From contig CAOLHI010000057.1 in NCBI GenBank assembly GCA_948474755.1, positions 1,302,001-1,366,000 of the forward strand: a stretch of 64,000 bases of DNA, given 5' to 3'. Position 1 is the stretch's first letter, and each line of letters starts with the position of its first letter. Below the pieces are notes generated by a model that saw only the letters and a list, made by a program, of their open reading frames with translations, was not told the DNA's origin and did no database searches. Positions 1-11,326 of the stretch are shown piece after piece. Source of the stretch: Ctenosaura bakeri (lineage: Eukaryota; Chordata; Lepidosauria; Squamata; Iguanidae). A program made the position numbers and the translations under genes.

Positions 1-405
1 CACCCATTTTCGGCGCTGGGGTGCGGTGCTCGTGCGAGCAGCCTCTGGAGAGAGGCTCTCACTTCTCTGCTTTTTCAGCTCCGTACGAGCTTCCTGCTCA
101 CGCAAGAGCCCCGTCTCTTCCTTTTGGAGTGCAGCCTGGGACCTTCCCAGGCTGCATTGAGACAGGAAGTGCAACCAGCCTGGCTCCCGTGGCTCCACAC
201 GCAAGGCAAGTGCGTGCAGGGCCCTGGAACGATGCGCGACCATGCAGCATTTTTGGCTTGAAGCCAAAAATGAAAAAATGCATGCACGGTCCGCATCAGG
301 CCCTGGAGCATTGTGCAAATGTGAGTGCATCGTATGGACCACTCCTCACATTTGCCCGACGCTCAAGGGGCCCTTTCACATTGGAAATGCCATGTGGAAA
401 GGGCC
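1..405. mobile_element. GC-rich MITE, family C, copy 1 (left end cut by window)
   Basis: Non-autonomous DNA-transposon-like repeat. It aligns by eye along its length with 10931-11326 and more weakly with 23367-23716. Shared landmarks are the block of direct and inverted GAGAGGCTCTC-type sequence near 50, the self-complementary TTTTGGCTTGAAGCCAAAA near 250, and a right end that forms a hairpin: GGCCCTTTCACATTGG pairs with CCATGTGGAAAGGGCC. About 16 bases of the left terminus lie outside the window. It is much richer in GC and CpG than the DNA to its right. The open frames across it (for example 21-434) are chance frames in GC-rich DNA. No transposase is encoded and the superfamily is not established. 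Confidence 0.6.
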
Positions 406-1924
406 TGTGTGTTAACCCAGCCTTCAACAATTGATTGAACCTACCCTAACTTGGACTTACCAACAGGATGCAAGCCAGTGCATGCAAGGTGTTCTGTATG
501 AATTTCAGAAAGAAAACAATGAAATGTTAAGTCAACTCTTGCTTTGTAATCTACATCGTATTGCTGAGGGCAACCCAGGTAATTCACACACTAAAAGCCT
601 TGGGACAAATTAGAAGAACATTCTGAGAAGCATCTCTAGTTGCTAAGCATCCATCCAGGAGAATGAAGCTGAATGATAAAACATATTAAGTTCCTTCCAG
701 CATTTAACGAGCGTGAGCCCTTGTATAGCACAGCGTCTGCAGTGTATTGGATGTACATTGGCTTTCTTACCCAGCAAGAATGCCATCCAATGCCACAGCA
801 GTAATTACCAGGAGATTAGGCAGCATTAAGCACTCCTTAATTTGACACAGTGCAATGATCTCTGTTTCAGCCTTTCTGCCTCAACGGTTTTCCATAAATA
901 GTTTGCAAGGCTACCAGTATAAACAGAGGCTGCTGTGTTTGCACAGCTGAGGTTCTCCCGACTTTCAAAAATCCTAGACACTAGGCAAGAGTTTTAAAGT
1001 AGACCCAGATGGGACAGAAGGTGATATCCAAATACAGTTACAGGACTTGATTTTTTTAATCAAGATATTGTAGATCAAATAAATTAAATGGAGGAGGATA
1101 CCTAGAGTTATTGTTAACACCCACAAAGTGAAAATAATCATTTGTATCCTCAGTGCATTATTGTGGACAATTTAATAGGGAATCATGTTTGTAGAGCATG
1201 TAGTAAAAGAGAAATAGGTATGTCTGCATTAAGAAAACTAAGAATACACTGAAGTGTCTGTGTGTATAAGATTAGTTCAAATGCAGAGGGTCATAAGGCT
1301 GGTGAATTCTAATAGCAGAGGCCAGACCAATACCGCTGCAGTTCTTTTTTGTTTTGTTTCAATCATTGTGGAATTCACTACCAATCACCCCCCAAAACAA
1401 CATGCCCTTCTCAAATCCTCCTTTTATCAACCACAAACCTGGTCATTTCCTGGTTGGTGAGAGCAGATGGATGCAGAACAATGACATCATCTTCAGGGAT
1501 CGCTGGAAGAGACCCCAGACATGCTCCAGTGGATGCTTGTCACTGTGCCTCCAGATGTAGGAAAAGAGATGGATGTTTCTCTGCTGCTTCCTCTGTTCTC
1601 TGCTAAGCAGGAAATGGCTGAATTGGCAGGGGAAGCTGCAGCTGATAAAAGGTAGTTTAGGAGGTGGGTTGTAAGCTATTGTAGCTATGTCTTCTAATGC
1701 AGGATCATAATCATACAGCAGGATCCATTGTTATTCTAGCAGAAAATCTCAAGATGCATCATTTTTCATTGCTCAGATCAATTAACAACTATAGTATACT
1801 GGTAACACCTGGGTTTTGTCTGTTTTGCTGTTGTTTTACACTCTTCCATCATGACATGTCTTAAGTTAGATATAGGCTTCAATAAGGAAAGGACAATTTT
1901 CTGTAAAGTGAAAGTGGTTGAAGA
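406..1924. other. unique intergenic DNA with a possible conserved non-coding segment at 700-960
   Basis: No gene or recognised repeat. The part at about 700-960 has no repeat hallmarks and carries several AT-rich homeodomain-type cores close together (GTAATTAC, GATTAGG, CATTAAG, CTTAATT) plus a clean run of short motifs of the kind seen in vertebrate enhancers. This is a judgement on appearance only; cross-species alignment would decide. 1254-1606 has overlapping short open frames without codon structure. Confidence 0.3.
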
Positions 1925-2300
1925 GCATAGGTAGAACTCTGCTCAGTTAGACCCAAGGCCTATCTAGTCTAGCGAGCATCCTGCCACTCAAAGCACCCAA
2001 TGCAATGCCTGAGAGAAGCCCACAAACAAGAGCTTGAGGGCAGTAGCCCCTTCCCGTTAATTTCCCCCAGCAGCTCATATTCAGAGGCCTTTAGCTGGCC
2101 TTAGCCATTGTGCTTCATGATTGGTAGCCATGGACAGCCATCCTTTTAAGGATGTACAGATCTTTTCAAGGTTCAAGCATTCATCATGAATATATAAATA
2201 AATATTTCTTTTTGTCTGCTCCAAGTCTTCTGTCCAACAGTTTCATTAACCAGCCTGGAGTTCTTTTCTCATGGAAGAAGGATATTCTTACTTTATCAGT
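1925..2300 (-). repeat. degenerate dispersed repeat (squamate type, class uncertain)
   Basis: Text such as CTGCTCAGTTAGACCCAAGG, the following phrase about matching AGTCTAGCGAGCATCCTG, and AGAAGCCCACAAACAAGAGC match my memory of a common reptile interspersed repeat. The later TTTCTTTTTGTCTGCTCCAA stretch fits its distal part. The copy is old, with many indels. I cannot place it firmly in CR1 or another class, and the strand is a guess. Confidence 0.4.
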
Positions 2301-2394
2301 CATATGTTAGAAATGTGACCAGATCTTGTTAAGATCCAACATCTATGCACTCATCCTATTGAGATGAATTTTGGACACATGGTTACTCATAGGC

Positions 2395-2529
2395 CAGTGA
2401 TGGGAATTATGTGGCTCTCTAGATATTGCTGGATTGCAAATTCGAGCAGCCCCAGCCAGCATAATCAATGGAGATGAATCTGTGAGCTGAAGTCCAATAG
2501 TATCTGGAGGTCCACATGATTCCTGCTTG
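2395..2529. mobile_element. short hAT-like foldback MITE
   Basis: The left arm begins CAGTGATGGGAATTATGTGG and continues through a CTCTCTAGATATTGCTGG-like block. The right arm carries its inverted counterpart, TATCTGGAGGTCCACATGAT. The CAGTG-type terminus and the internal 'gctgaagtccaa' phrase are typical of short hAT-derived foldbacks in reptiles. Divergence between arms shows it is old. Confidence 0.45.
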
Positions 2530-4084
2530 TGTTGCAGACCTTGCCACTTTGGTGCTTCTGTTTCACTCTCACAATGTAAAATGCAATTGCTGCCTGACTC
2601 TTCTTTTTATCTAGTAAGGTCTGAAAAAGATAATTCTTGGAAATTTTCTCAGAGACACACCTAAGATATTTCAGCCCAGCGCTATTTTTTGCATATTTTA
2701 AAATGGATTGCTGTCCATTTTTGTATAGCAGTTCACTGTTCTCTATTAGGTAAGCATCAGAAGTAAATTTCCAGCAGGTTATCAAATGGATGAGTTGGAC
2801 TGGGCAGGGGGTGGTATTTCTTCTTGCTAACGATAATATTCATACTGCAATAAAGTGGCTGTCTTTTTGAGGCGAAGGAAGTTTCTTTGTGGCCGCTCTT
2901 TTCTGCAACTGACTCCCGCTTCCTCGGAATACATTTCTTCTTGAAGTGGCTTCTCTTTTAACAATAATGAAATCTTCTCAAATGTATCTTCCTGGAGTGC
3001 TAAGTAAACTGTCTCTATTTAGGGTGTCAATAGCCAGACAGCATCCTCCTTGTTCCTCCAGAAGCCCTTAACAGATTGTGGTTGCCTGACATACCACTGA
3101 TTCCCACGCCCAATGAAAGATGTCAATAGACTTGTCAATAAGATGCTGGGGCTATTGACTGGCACAGGCATTTGGGGTCACTGGTCGATGAAAACTCTCA
3201 GAAAGCAATGTCGGAAATGAGCACTTTCAAATACAGGCAGCAAAGTGAGACTCCCTGAGGAGGAATAATATGACTCAATTTTCCCCATTCTCTTGCTTTG
3301 TCACTTTCTTTCCAGCTAGAAGAGAAGAAAGGGAGACTTTAAAACCAGAGGGTTCATTTCTGAACATTTCAGGGCAAATAAACAATGAGTCACAATTGCA
3401 CTGCATGAGAATGCCCAAGAGGCTGCCCATAGGAATGAAAGAGGGCAAGCAGAAGCTGTTCACTGCCATACACATTATGATTTCTCAAGAGAGATGCCCT
3501 TTCGCTACAAGGACACCCAAAGCAAGCCACATGGCACCAACTTCCAGGGATAAGAAGCCGAGGAAGCACCAGGAAATGGATAGTGGTGTGTGTGCGTGGA
3601 AAAAAGAGTCAGAATGTCAGCATTTGTTCTGGGCGAGTTGAAAGGTCAAGGAGCTAAGGTCAGAAAGAAGGCAAAGCAAGCATCAACAAAGTCACGAAGG
3701 GCAGGATGCTGGATGAAAACGGGCAACAAAAAACAACCTTTTTCCAAAGAGTTAACAGCAAATCACCCACTTGTTCTGAGTCATTTGACCATGACTTAAC
3801 ACAACCTTTAAAAAAAAAATAGCATTCACATGTGATGATTTTAGAGTATGAAAAGGTGAACACTTCTGTCATATCTTTTTATTACTTTGACTCTTGGGGT
3901 CTACAAACCAGTTTTCACAAGCTTGTGTCTTAAACCTAGGCACTATCTCACCTTCTTTATGTGGTTTATTTCATTTTCACCAGCCTTCCCTTAAGCAGCC
4001 TGGATACTCCCAGCCCTATTACAGTCAAATGAAAGATGTTGCTTATGACCTTAACAGCTTAGGATCAGGATATCTGAATGACCA
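2530..4084. other. unique intergenic DNA, nothing recognised
   Basis: No gene, RNA or clear repeat seen. Open frames at 2465-2785 and 3270-3641 have no recognisable motif, low-complexity composition, and no splice-site context that would make them exons. Confidence 0.4.
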
Positions 4085-4435
4085 AAGGCTACCTCCTAGA
4101 GCATTATTCCATACTTTTGCTCCTCAGTGGAGGACCTGTTGTATCCCTTACCATCCTGAGAAGTTAGGCTGCTGAGTATATAAGACAGGGCCTTTTTCTG
4201 AAGCAGCGCCTCAGTTATGGAATTCCCAGCTAAGGGAAATCTGACTGCATCTTTATTGAGCCTCCAACAATCACCCAAGTCTACATTATTCACAAGACCC
4301 TTGGCCTTTAAAATTGTCTTTAATGTGTTTTCAAACAATAATTTCTGTTCTTTTTATTTGTGTTCTTACTGTACAGTGTTTGAGGAGGTCTGGTAGGAAA
4401 GAAGGTGATTTCTAGATATAGTAGATATAAATAAA
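4085..4435 (+). mobile_element. L2-clade LINE 3' fragment
   Basis: Read on the plus strand, the sequence carries degraded ORF2 C-terminal phrases (Leu-Leu-Tyr-Pro-Leu-Pro-Ser, then Asp-Arg-Ala-Phe, then a Val-Met-Glu-Phe-Pro run). These correspond to the conserved 'aPrLWNsLP' end of L2-type reverse-transcriptase proteins. A short 3' UTR follows, ending in an ATAAATAAATAA-like tail near 4430. Heavily mutated; non-coding today. Confidence 0.5.
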
Positions 4436-4617
4436 TAACCTTGTGATAGACCATGAAATACCTGCTGACCGAAGGTCACCCTATACATGATAGGGTGAAT
4501 GGGCATTTTATCTCTGACATCTCTCCAAGATCAACACAAACCATTGCAACACATTAGCTTTCTTTCTTGCACATTGAAATCTCAGATATCAATGTCAAAT
4601 CTTCATTAAGTGTCTCA

Positions 4618-4995
4618 TCCTAGATACCTTCTCACAATTCATAGGTGAAATCTGGGACATGTACGACCAAGCAACATCATAGCATGGTTAGGACAGCCAA
4701 AGTTATGAATGAGGATGAACACACAAGCTCGGGAAGGCTGCAGCAGTCAGCTTTTTCTGAGCCTCCCGGGAAGGGCAAGATTCTGTCCCCTCTTTCCCTC
4801 TTCCCCCTCCTGAGTTAATTGAATGTAAAATCACTTTCGTACTTTGAACTCAGTTTGAAGCAACTGAAGGAAGCCAAGGGCAAAGAGGGAAAAGGGAAAA
4901 GAGAAGAGGAAAAACTGGGACATTTTAAAAGCAGCTGGAAAAGTGAAACAACAGAGGATTTATCGGGATTGTTCCAGCAATATTGGGTTATTTGG
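4618..4995 (+). repeat. repeat family U, copy 1
   Basis: One of four related copies in this window (others at 15741-15966, 27057-28540 and 57755-57905). Shared blocks in order: a TTCACAGATGA-like start, AACACACAAGCT, AGGGCAAGATTCT, CACTTTGAACTCAGTTTG, a purine-rich stretch, then the best conserved core GGGACATTTTAAAAGCAG. No open frame, TIR or poly(A) tail was recognised. I do not know its class. This is the fullest uninterrupted copy. Confidence 0.6.
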
Positions 4996-5039
4996 TGGTT
5001 ATACTCCCACATGAGCTTAGCTGAAATTTGTGACTGTCA

Positions 5040-5375
5040 GTGCACGCCCTATCATATATCCCACCACCAGATGATGCTAGAGGAGGGTACATGTGACAGC
5101 ACTTTCTCTCTCACAGCACCACAGCTGTGGAACTTAAGGGGAGTCCATTACTTTTTTAGTTTCTGGCAGACTTCTAAGACTGAGTTCTTTTGTATGCCCC
5201 TTGGCCCTTGAAACTGCTGGGGCTGTTTGAACTGTCTGCTTTTAAATGAATTATAAGGTGTGTGTTTTAGTGTGTTTTTATTTATGTATTTAATGTTTTA
5301 ATTGTTTTTTAAAGATTGCACAGGGGTCCTAATGGACTGAGACATGATATATAAATGTGATCAACCAATCATTCC
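5040..5375 (+). mobile_element. L2-clade LINE 3' fragment
   Basis: The plus-strand translation retains Ser-Leu-Thr-Ala-Pro-Gln-Leu-Trp-Asn-Leu at about 5107-5137, the hallmark L2 ORF2 terminus, followed by the Lys-Thr-Glu-Phe-Phe block. A TTTTATTTATGTATTTAATG-type 3' UTR and a GATATATAAATGTGATCAA-like end near 5370 follow. This is a separate insertion from the L2 piece at 4085-4435, because that one already has its own 3' tail. Confidence 0.6.
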
Positions 5376-7429
5376 TTAAAAACAGCAATTAAAAATAGGT
5401 CCTCAAGCCCCACTGTTGCTCTTAAGATGGACTCTCTTTATAGCACTATAGAAAGAAAGAAAAAAGCATGAGGAAGCAATCTGACCTTCAGCTGTGCATA
5501 GGTGGCAGGACTGGAGTGTGGGCAGCTATGTGAGATTATTTAGGCCTAGATCCAATTACAGAGAATTGACTCAAGGGGTCAGAGCCAAGGAAGAATGTAT
5601 ATATCAGAGCAAGCCAGAAGTTGGAGCTGAAGGGCAAAACCAGAAGTTGGATTCAAAATACACTATAATCTCCACCAGGAGCTTTAATTAAGGCAGAGAT
5701 GCCTGAGTTCTTGCCCTGGGTTGGGTTGGGGGCTCTAGAACCCACTGGTGCATCATTTCACTGGATTTGCTGCCATTGCCAAAATTCAATCACTATCTCC
5801 AAATTTGCCCTTTGACTCCAAAATTCAACACAAATTGCTTAGCTCTCTGTGGTACTTCATGTTAGAGCAACCTGCTGCACTACAGAACTTTGCAAGACAA
5901 AATTTGATGAACATCAACTAGCCTTCATGGAATGGAAAGAAAGGAACATAAAGGAGGTACTACCACAATTTTGGTGGTATAGACTGTATTGGTGTGGGAT
6001 GTAAAACAGAAAAGGGGAGTACCCCCCTCCCTTAAGAGATTTTGGAGTGCTGGTTCATGCCTTTGTAGCTCAGGGGCTACCATCCCAGCCATCCACCCAG
6101 GTTACAGGAATGGTCCAGTGTTTGCTTCTTCAGTTGGCCTGAGATTCTTGTTACTCCCATCAATATTCTTCCCAGCATATGTACTAGGTGGAGTTATTGG
6201 TGAGCAGTCAAGTTTCACAGTATCTCAGTCTATGATCTACATCATGCCAAATTTTATGAACTGTAACCAATAAAAAGTTATGGCAAAACAACTCCAAGTC
6301 AGTCTATGCATTATTCTTGTTATAGTTGCCCCTATCTCACTCTAGACTGCAGGCACAGTGATTGTATGTGAAAAATGGATAAAATTCCCCCAGAATCTCT
6401 AGAAGTATAAAGTAAAATAAGGGCGCAAACAAATACAATCCACTCTTTGGAGCAAGCGGATATGATTTAAAACTATGATTTGACCTTGTGGGCTACACAT
6501 TCAGCTACTCTCACACCCACTGCTCAGACTATAAACCAGTTGGTGGTGCTGTAGGAGGAGACTTCCTACTGGCAGGACTTCAGCTACAAAACAAGCACAA
6601 GAAACAATTTGCAAATAAATAAAAAGGATTTGCAAATACTGTACGGAAAACATGTTTGCATCCACGCTGCTATTAAGTCCGCTCATATCATATCAGCAAA
6701 CATCATGTCAGCTTGGAGAGGTTCCTAGTTATTTTTTTTCTCCCCTTTCTCTTCCCCTGTGAAATGTTTTTCAATGCCTGAGTGAATTAAAATGAATGTA
6801 AATGAGGTTTATTAAGTCAACCCCACACGGCGCTGCATTGTTGGCGTTTGTAGGCTGTGACAGGTTAGTTATTGCAGTCTGAGGGAAATGTCAGCAGCAC
6901 AGCAGTCTACAGGAGAAACTTTTTAAAAATTATGATAATACTAATACTGTGACACAGGGCTGCTGGCGCTCTTTGAGAATCATTTATGCAAACAGAGGAC
7001 CTGCAGGCACGCTAGCCTGGAAACAAAGGGAGTAGAGGCCTTAAGCCTTGCCTTACAGAAATGTAAATTCACAAATATGAATCTAGGCAGGGCCAGAGAT
7101 TTAGATTGGAGAAATTCACAGAGGATAGATTTCTCTAGGGCTGTTAGCTAGGCTAGCTAAATAGAACTTCTCATTTTGGAGGCAATAAGCTGCCAACCAA
7201 ACACCTGTTGGTGGGGTAAAGAAGATAGAAGCAGGGCAACCCTCAAGCAGTAGACTTTGGATATCATGAAATGGCAAAAAATTGAGAGTTATTATTGCAT
7301 TTTTACTGCCTTGATTGGATGCTTGTACAATTTTTGGCTTCATTTGTCAGAATAACTTGATGAGGTTTGGGTGTTATTCATCTTCACTTGAATAAGAAGA
7401 TGAGGTATACTTTGATGCGGGCTAACACT
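5376..7429. other. unique intergenic DNA with a possible conserved segment at 6770-7020
   Basis: No gene or clear repeat. 6770-7020 stands out from its surroundings: GC-balanced, non-repetitive, and dense in short motifs (GAGTGAATTAAAATG, GTTATTGCAG, ATTTATGCAAA with an octamer-like ATGCAAA, GACAGGTTAG). It could be a conserved non-coding element. The open frame at 5989-6273 matches nothing known to me. Confidence 0.3.
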
Positions 7430-7559
7430 GACTGTCCTGAATGTCCTCTATTCTGGACAAGAGGCCCTATAGGGACGCAATATGAAGAAACAGAATTGTT
7501 TCCCATTGGCAAAATGGCAAAATTGCCAAAAAGGCTGCACTTTACCATTCTATATTTTT

Positions 7560-8771
7560 TTTATTATTTTTTATTTTCAAAACATTAAAAAACATTAAAC
7601 ATAAACATAACAACAACAACAACAAAACATCACATTACAAAATATATCACAGTACAACATATAACAACAACCCATAAGATATCCACTCGATCAGTCTTAT
7701 TTGTGTATTATCATATTTTCCCTTCAGGATCCAGATTATACTCCATTTGATCTGCCAACATATATCTTCTTAATTCTTAGAAATTTATGAAATACACATT
7801 TTTACCTTGAGAATTGGCTAAATTTCTCTAATTGCATACCTATATACATATTCAGAATTCTATTCTTTTTCGTTTAGGTTCCAACTGCAAATACTTTATC
7901 TCTCCACTTTTCTTTTAAGAAGGATATAAGTGGTTCCCAGGTTTTCTCAAATTCGCTTACATTTTTATTGCTTAAAAGAAGAGTTAATTTATCCATAACC
8001 ATCATATCCCATAATGCTTTTTCCCATTCGTCTTCCATAGGAATCTCCTGGGATTTCCAGTATTTTGCAAATATTATTCTAGCACAGACTATCATATAAA
8101 AAAGAATCTTTCCATATTTTTTCTCCATTTCATCACTCACAATATTCAAAAGGTACATTTCTGGAAACATTGGATATTTAATCCCCAAAATTTTCTCCAT
8201 ATTCGCATGGATATATTTCCAATATCTTTGCACATGGGTGCATGTCCACCACTGGTGGTAAAAGGTACCCTTCTCTGTTAGGCATTTCCAGCATTTATCA
8301 TTACATTTATACATCTTAGCCAGTCTTTCGGGTGGGAGATAACATCTTAAATGCATTTTGTAAACATTTTCATGCAGATTTTGGCAGACCGTATATTTCA
8401 ATCTTCTTTGCCAGGTTTTCTGCCACTGCTCCAAACTAATCTCCCTTCCCACATTCTGGACCCATCGTATCATCGACTCCTTCACGACTTCTTCTTCTGT
8501 GAACCACTCCAATAAATGCTGATATATTATAGAAATCAATCCTTTTGTCTTCTCGAATATCACCGAGTCAAACCAATTCTTTTCTATTTGGAACCCATTT
8601 AATTTCTTTTCAATCTTAAATTTCTCATGTATTTGTCGATAGAGCAACCAGTGACAATTCAAATTTTCTTTTCGTAGATCCTCAATTGTTTTCATTTTTA
8701 TATCTGTACCTTTTACAATAGATATATCCCCATATGTCAACCATTTTCTGTAAAATATGTTTTCACGCTCA
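7560..8771 (-). mobile_element. 5'-truncated L1 with perfect 17-bp target-site duplication
   Basis: Minus-strand L1. Its 3' end is at about 7560, with an A-rich tail (T-rich on plus) and a short UTR containing CAACAACAACAAC. Its 5' truncation is at about 8771. The flanks 7543-7559 and 8772-8788 both read TACCATTCTATATTTTT with no mismatch, which is the expected product of target-primed insertion. The duplicated sequence belongs to the host BovB. Perfect flanks and an open frame mark it as one of the youngest insertions here. Confidence 0.9.
7874..8770 (-). pseudogene. L1 ORF2 C-terminal fragment (open, 5' truncated)
   Basis: C-terminal part of the L1 endonuclease/reverse-transcriptase polyprotein, downstream of the catalytic polymerase core. 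The frame is open from the truncation point (reading Glu-Arg-Glu-Asn-Ile-Phe-Tyr-Arg-Lys-Trp) to the natural stop, about 298 codons. There is no native start; a TTG near 8740 is merely internal. The cysteine-histidine knuckle typical of L1 ORF2 termini is present as CWKCLTEKGTFYHQWWTC, preceded by 'MHLRCYLPPERLAKMYK' and followed by 'ARIIFAKYWKSQEIP'. No polymerase or endonuclease domain remains, so it cannot mobilise itself. Lack of stops suggests recent insertion rather than selection. Confidence 0.9.
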
Positions 8772-9664
8772 TACCATTCTATATTTTTAAGTTATATGAA
8801 AAAATATCATACAGAAAGGAGGATTAGACTCAGAGGAAGCAGATGTGAAAACTAAGGAAGGAACTTTAACTATTTAAAATATGCAGATAACACCATATTA
8901 CTTGCAAAAAAATTAAGAAAGACATAGAATAACTACTGATGAAAATTAATGAAGAAAGTTCAGAAGCAGGGTTACAATTGAATATTAGGAAGAAAAAATA
9001 ATGACTACAGATGATTTACATGATATTAGAGTGAATAATGAAGCCACTGAAACAGTCAAAGATTTCCTTTATTTAACCAAAATGGAGACTGAACCCAAGA
9101 ACCAGAACAATTATAAGACTTGGAAAGGTGAGAACTAGTAAAGATCTTTGGGTATAAATGCATATCTTTAAATATGTCAAAATCATCCAGACCATTGTAT
9201 TTCTGATCTTTATTTGTGGCCATGAAGAAAGCTGGCAGGTTGGAAATCAACTCATCTGACATGTGGTGCTAGAGAAGAGTTGTTCACAGACTGCTAGAAA
9301 GACAAATGCATGTGTCTTAGAGCAAACCAAGCCTGAACTCTTACTAGAAGCAAACATGATGAACCTGAGGCTATCCTACTTTAGACATATCATGAGATGG
9401 CATGACTCACTGGCAAAAATGATAATGAAAGGGGAAAGCAGAAGGAAAAGAAGGAAATCACACTACAGCTAGATTCATTCAATCAAGAAAGCCATAGCCC
9501 TAAATTTGCAAGATATGAACAGAGCAGACAATGATTAATGATCTTGGAGGTTTCTCAGTCATAGGGTCATCATAAGCCAAAGTCAACTTCATAGGAAATA
9601 AAGACAACAAAACATTTCATCTTGAGGATTATTACTTAGAAAACAGTTACAGAAATGATATTGT

Positions 9665-10567
9665 TGTTACCCTGATTTCTGGGGGTCCCATGAGGGACAC
9701 CTAAGTGTACTCCAAATTATACAAGTTGGGGAAATTAGTCAAAGAGCACAAGCTGGCAATACGAGAGGCAGGGCAACGGAGCAAGATCTTTTACCCAATG
9801 TCTACGGGGTCAGACCGAGGCAAGGAGCAAACAGAAGTAAAATATAATTGTTGTTTTTATTAAAATACAATCAAACAGTGTATGCGGCACACTCAGATAA
9901 CTAGAGAAATAAAGGTTGGTGTGGGATAGAGGGATTTTTAGAGGAGTTGTTGGTGTGGGTAATACTACACCTGTTCTGAAGCCCGGGTAGTCTGCAGCAG
10001 AAGTTCGTAGAGATGAAGTCTCAGTACGTGGGACTGAGGGGAAGGCTCTCCAAGCAAAGCGGCAGCAAGGCGGGATGGAAGTCGGGAACGATCTGAAGAA
10101 GCTCTCAAAGTCAGGGGTTCTTATAGGGGAAAATGTGGCCGTAGGCTAGTCTGTACTTGGGGAAAACAATGAGTTTTGGGCTGGAGACAAAGCCTCCGAA
10201 AGGTCAGAATTTAGCATGATTGAGTTAAGTCCGAATTGTTGATAAAGTAGCCAGTATGCAAATGCAGAGTGCTCGACAGATGAGTATTCGTCTAATCAAG
10301 CTGCCTGCTCGGGGCAGGGAGTTCTTTGTAAGTAGCGTGCATACATAATAGGGTACTTGCCTTGAGGTCTCCTGAAGCAGCGGGTCGGCTATTTCTGGCC
10401 TGCTTGTATTTGTGTGGAATATTAGAGCGATTAGCGGCCATGACTGTCTGCGAGCTTGTCCGGGGGACCTCGCAGCATGTGGAAAGGAATAGGTAAAGAA
10501 GGCCAAATTATTGATATCAAAGTGATATCTAATATCCCACAAATCCAGGCTAGCAACTGCGGTAACA
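9665..10567 (-). mobile_element. solo LTR, family 1 copy A
   Basis: About 903 bp running TGTTACCCTG...GGTAACA, so it has the TG...CA ends of an LTR. It resembles 39054-39980 and, on the other strand, 50727-51977; the shared block is CAAGATCTTTTACCCAATG. On the minus strand there is an AATAAA signal (plus 9857-9862) and a TATA-like CTATAAGAACC near 10120. Flanking four bases are ttgt and atgt (3 of 4). No gag or pol is adjacent, so it is a solo LTR of an endogenous LTR retroelement. The open frame at 10225-10596 has no known homology. Confidence 0.7.
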
Positions 10568-10930
10568 ATGTCACTGGTGTATTGCAGGAAATTCATTTTC
10601 TAAGCCTTCTTTTCTAGTTCATCTCCAAGCCTTTGAGGTATCCTCCAGGCCAAAACTGGTGGCCTCCACCCAGCCTGATAACAGGAAAATCCTCTGAGAC
10701 AGAAAGAGTTACAAAAGAGCTTCCGGTCACAGATAGGTCTTGCTTCTTCTTAGATGTGTGATCTACATTTTGCTTCCCATGTGGTTTGTGGTGCTTGCTT
10801 CTTGATCATTGAAATAGTTGTAGCAGATCCATATCTTAATCCAGGACAGATATGGACTAATAATAGACCATAGATAGTCCACTCTAGGTTTTCAAGTCTG
10901 GGAAGGTTGGGACAGTTGACTTGTTGTCTT
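10568..10930. other. unique intergenic DNA, nothing recognised
   Basis: Short gap between an LTR and a MITE. No gene, RNA or repeat hallmark seen. Confidence 0.4.
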
Positions 10931-11326
10931 GGTCCCTTTCCACACCTTACCTCTTTCTGGTGCGGGGGTGCAGGGATCACGCAAGCAGCCTCTTGCAAGA
11001 GGCTCTCACGTCCCTGCTGCTTTGGCTCTGCAGGAGCTGTCGGCTGGCAGGCAGGCAACATGGGGACTCCGCCTCTTCCTTCCACAGCACAGCCAAGGGC
11101 TGCGGCTCCAGAGCTCTGCATACAAGGTAAGTGCGTGTGGGACCCCGGAGCGATGCGTGATCACGCACCATTTTTGGCTACAAGCCAAAAATGAAATAGT
11201 GCATGATCAGCGTTTGCCTGCCCTGGCAGCATCGCGTGATTCTGAGGACATCATCTGAAATGCTCCTCACAGTCATGCAATGCTCCAGAGGCCCTTTCGC
11301 ATGGCAAATGCCGTGCGAAAAGGGCC
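10931..11326. mobile_element. GC-rich MITE, family C, copy 2 (complete)
   Basis: Begins GGTCCCTTTCCACACC and ends GTGCGAAAAGGGCC, giving imperfect inverted termini. The last 37 bases fold on themselves: GGCCCTTTCGCATGGC pairs with GCCGTGCGAAAAGGGCC around an AAAT loop. An internal palindrome, TTTTTGGCTACAAGCCAAAAA, is near 11172. The several overlapping open frames here are by-products of GC content. Target duplication is unclear (ctt/ttg). Confidence 0.65.

Larger units (their letters stand above)
7430..9605 (+). mobile_element. BovB/RTE LINE, interrupted by an L1
   Basis: The left part (about 7430-7559) reads as a degraded RTE/BovB reverse transcriptase, with Phe-Pro-Ile-Gly-Lys followed by Gly-Cys-Thr-Leu in frameshifted pieces. 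The right part (8772-9605) continues the same protein: a Tyr-Ala-Asp-Asn-Thr-Ile-Leu-Leu-Ala block, which is the polymerase YADD motif with Asp to Asn. It then reads Lys-Ile-Asn-Glu-Glu-Ser and finally Leu-Ser-Tyr-Phe-Arg-His-Ile-Met-Arg. The 3' end has the BovB phrase AGGGTCATCATAAGCCAAAG, which the Sauria SINE tail resembles. Many stops and frameshifts: a dead copy. The L1 at 7560-8771 lies inside it, so the BovB is older. Confidence 0.75.

Noticed and set aside
21..434. 137-codon open frame at the left edge
   Set aside because: Lies inside a GC-rich MITE that recurs twice with different frames; by-product of composition.
2465..2785. 106-codon minus-strand frame
   Set aside because: No known motif, no splice-site context, partly overlaps a foldback MITE.
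3270..3641. 123-codon plus-strand frame
   Set aside because: No homology recognised and no supporting gene structure.
9056..9262. Minus-strand frame across the BovB element
   Set aside because: Antisense shadow of the degraded BovB polymerase on the plus strand.
10750..11258. Cluster of overlapping frames on both strands
   Set aside because: Compositional artefact of the GC-rich family C MITE.
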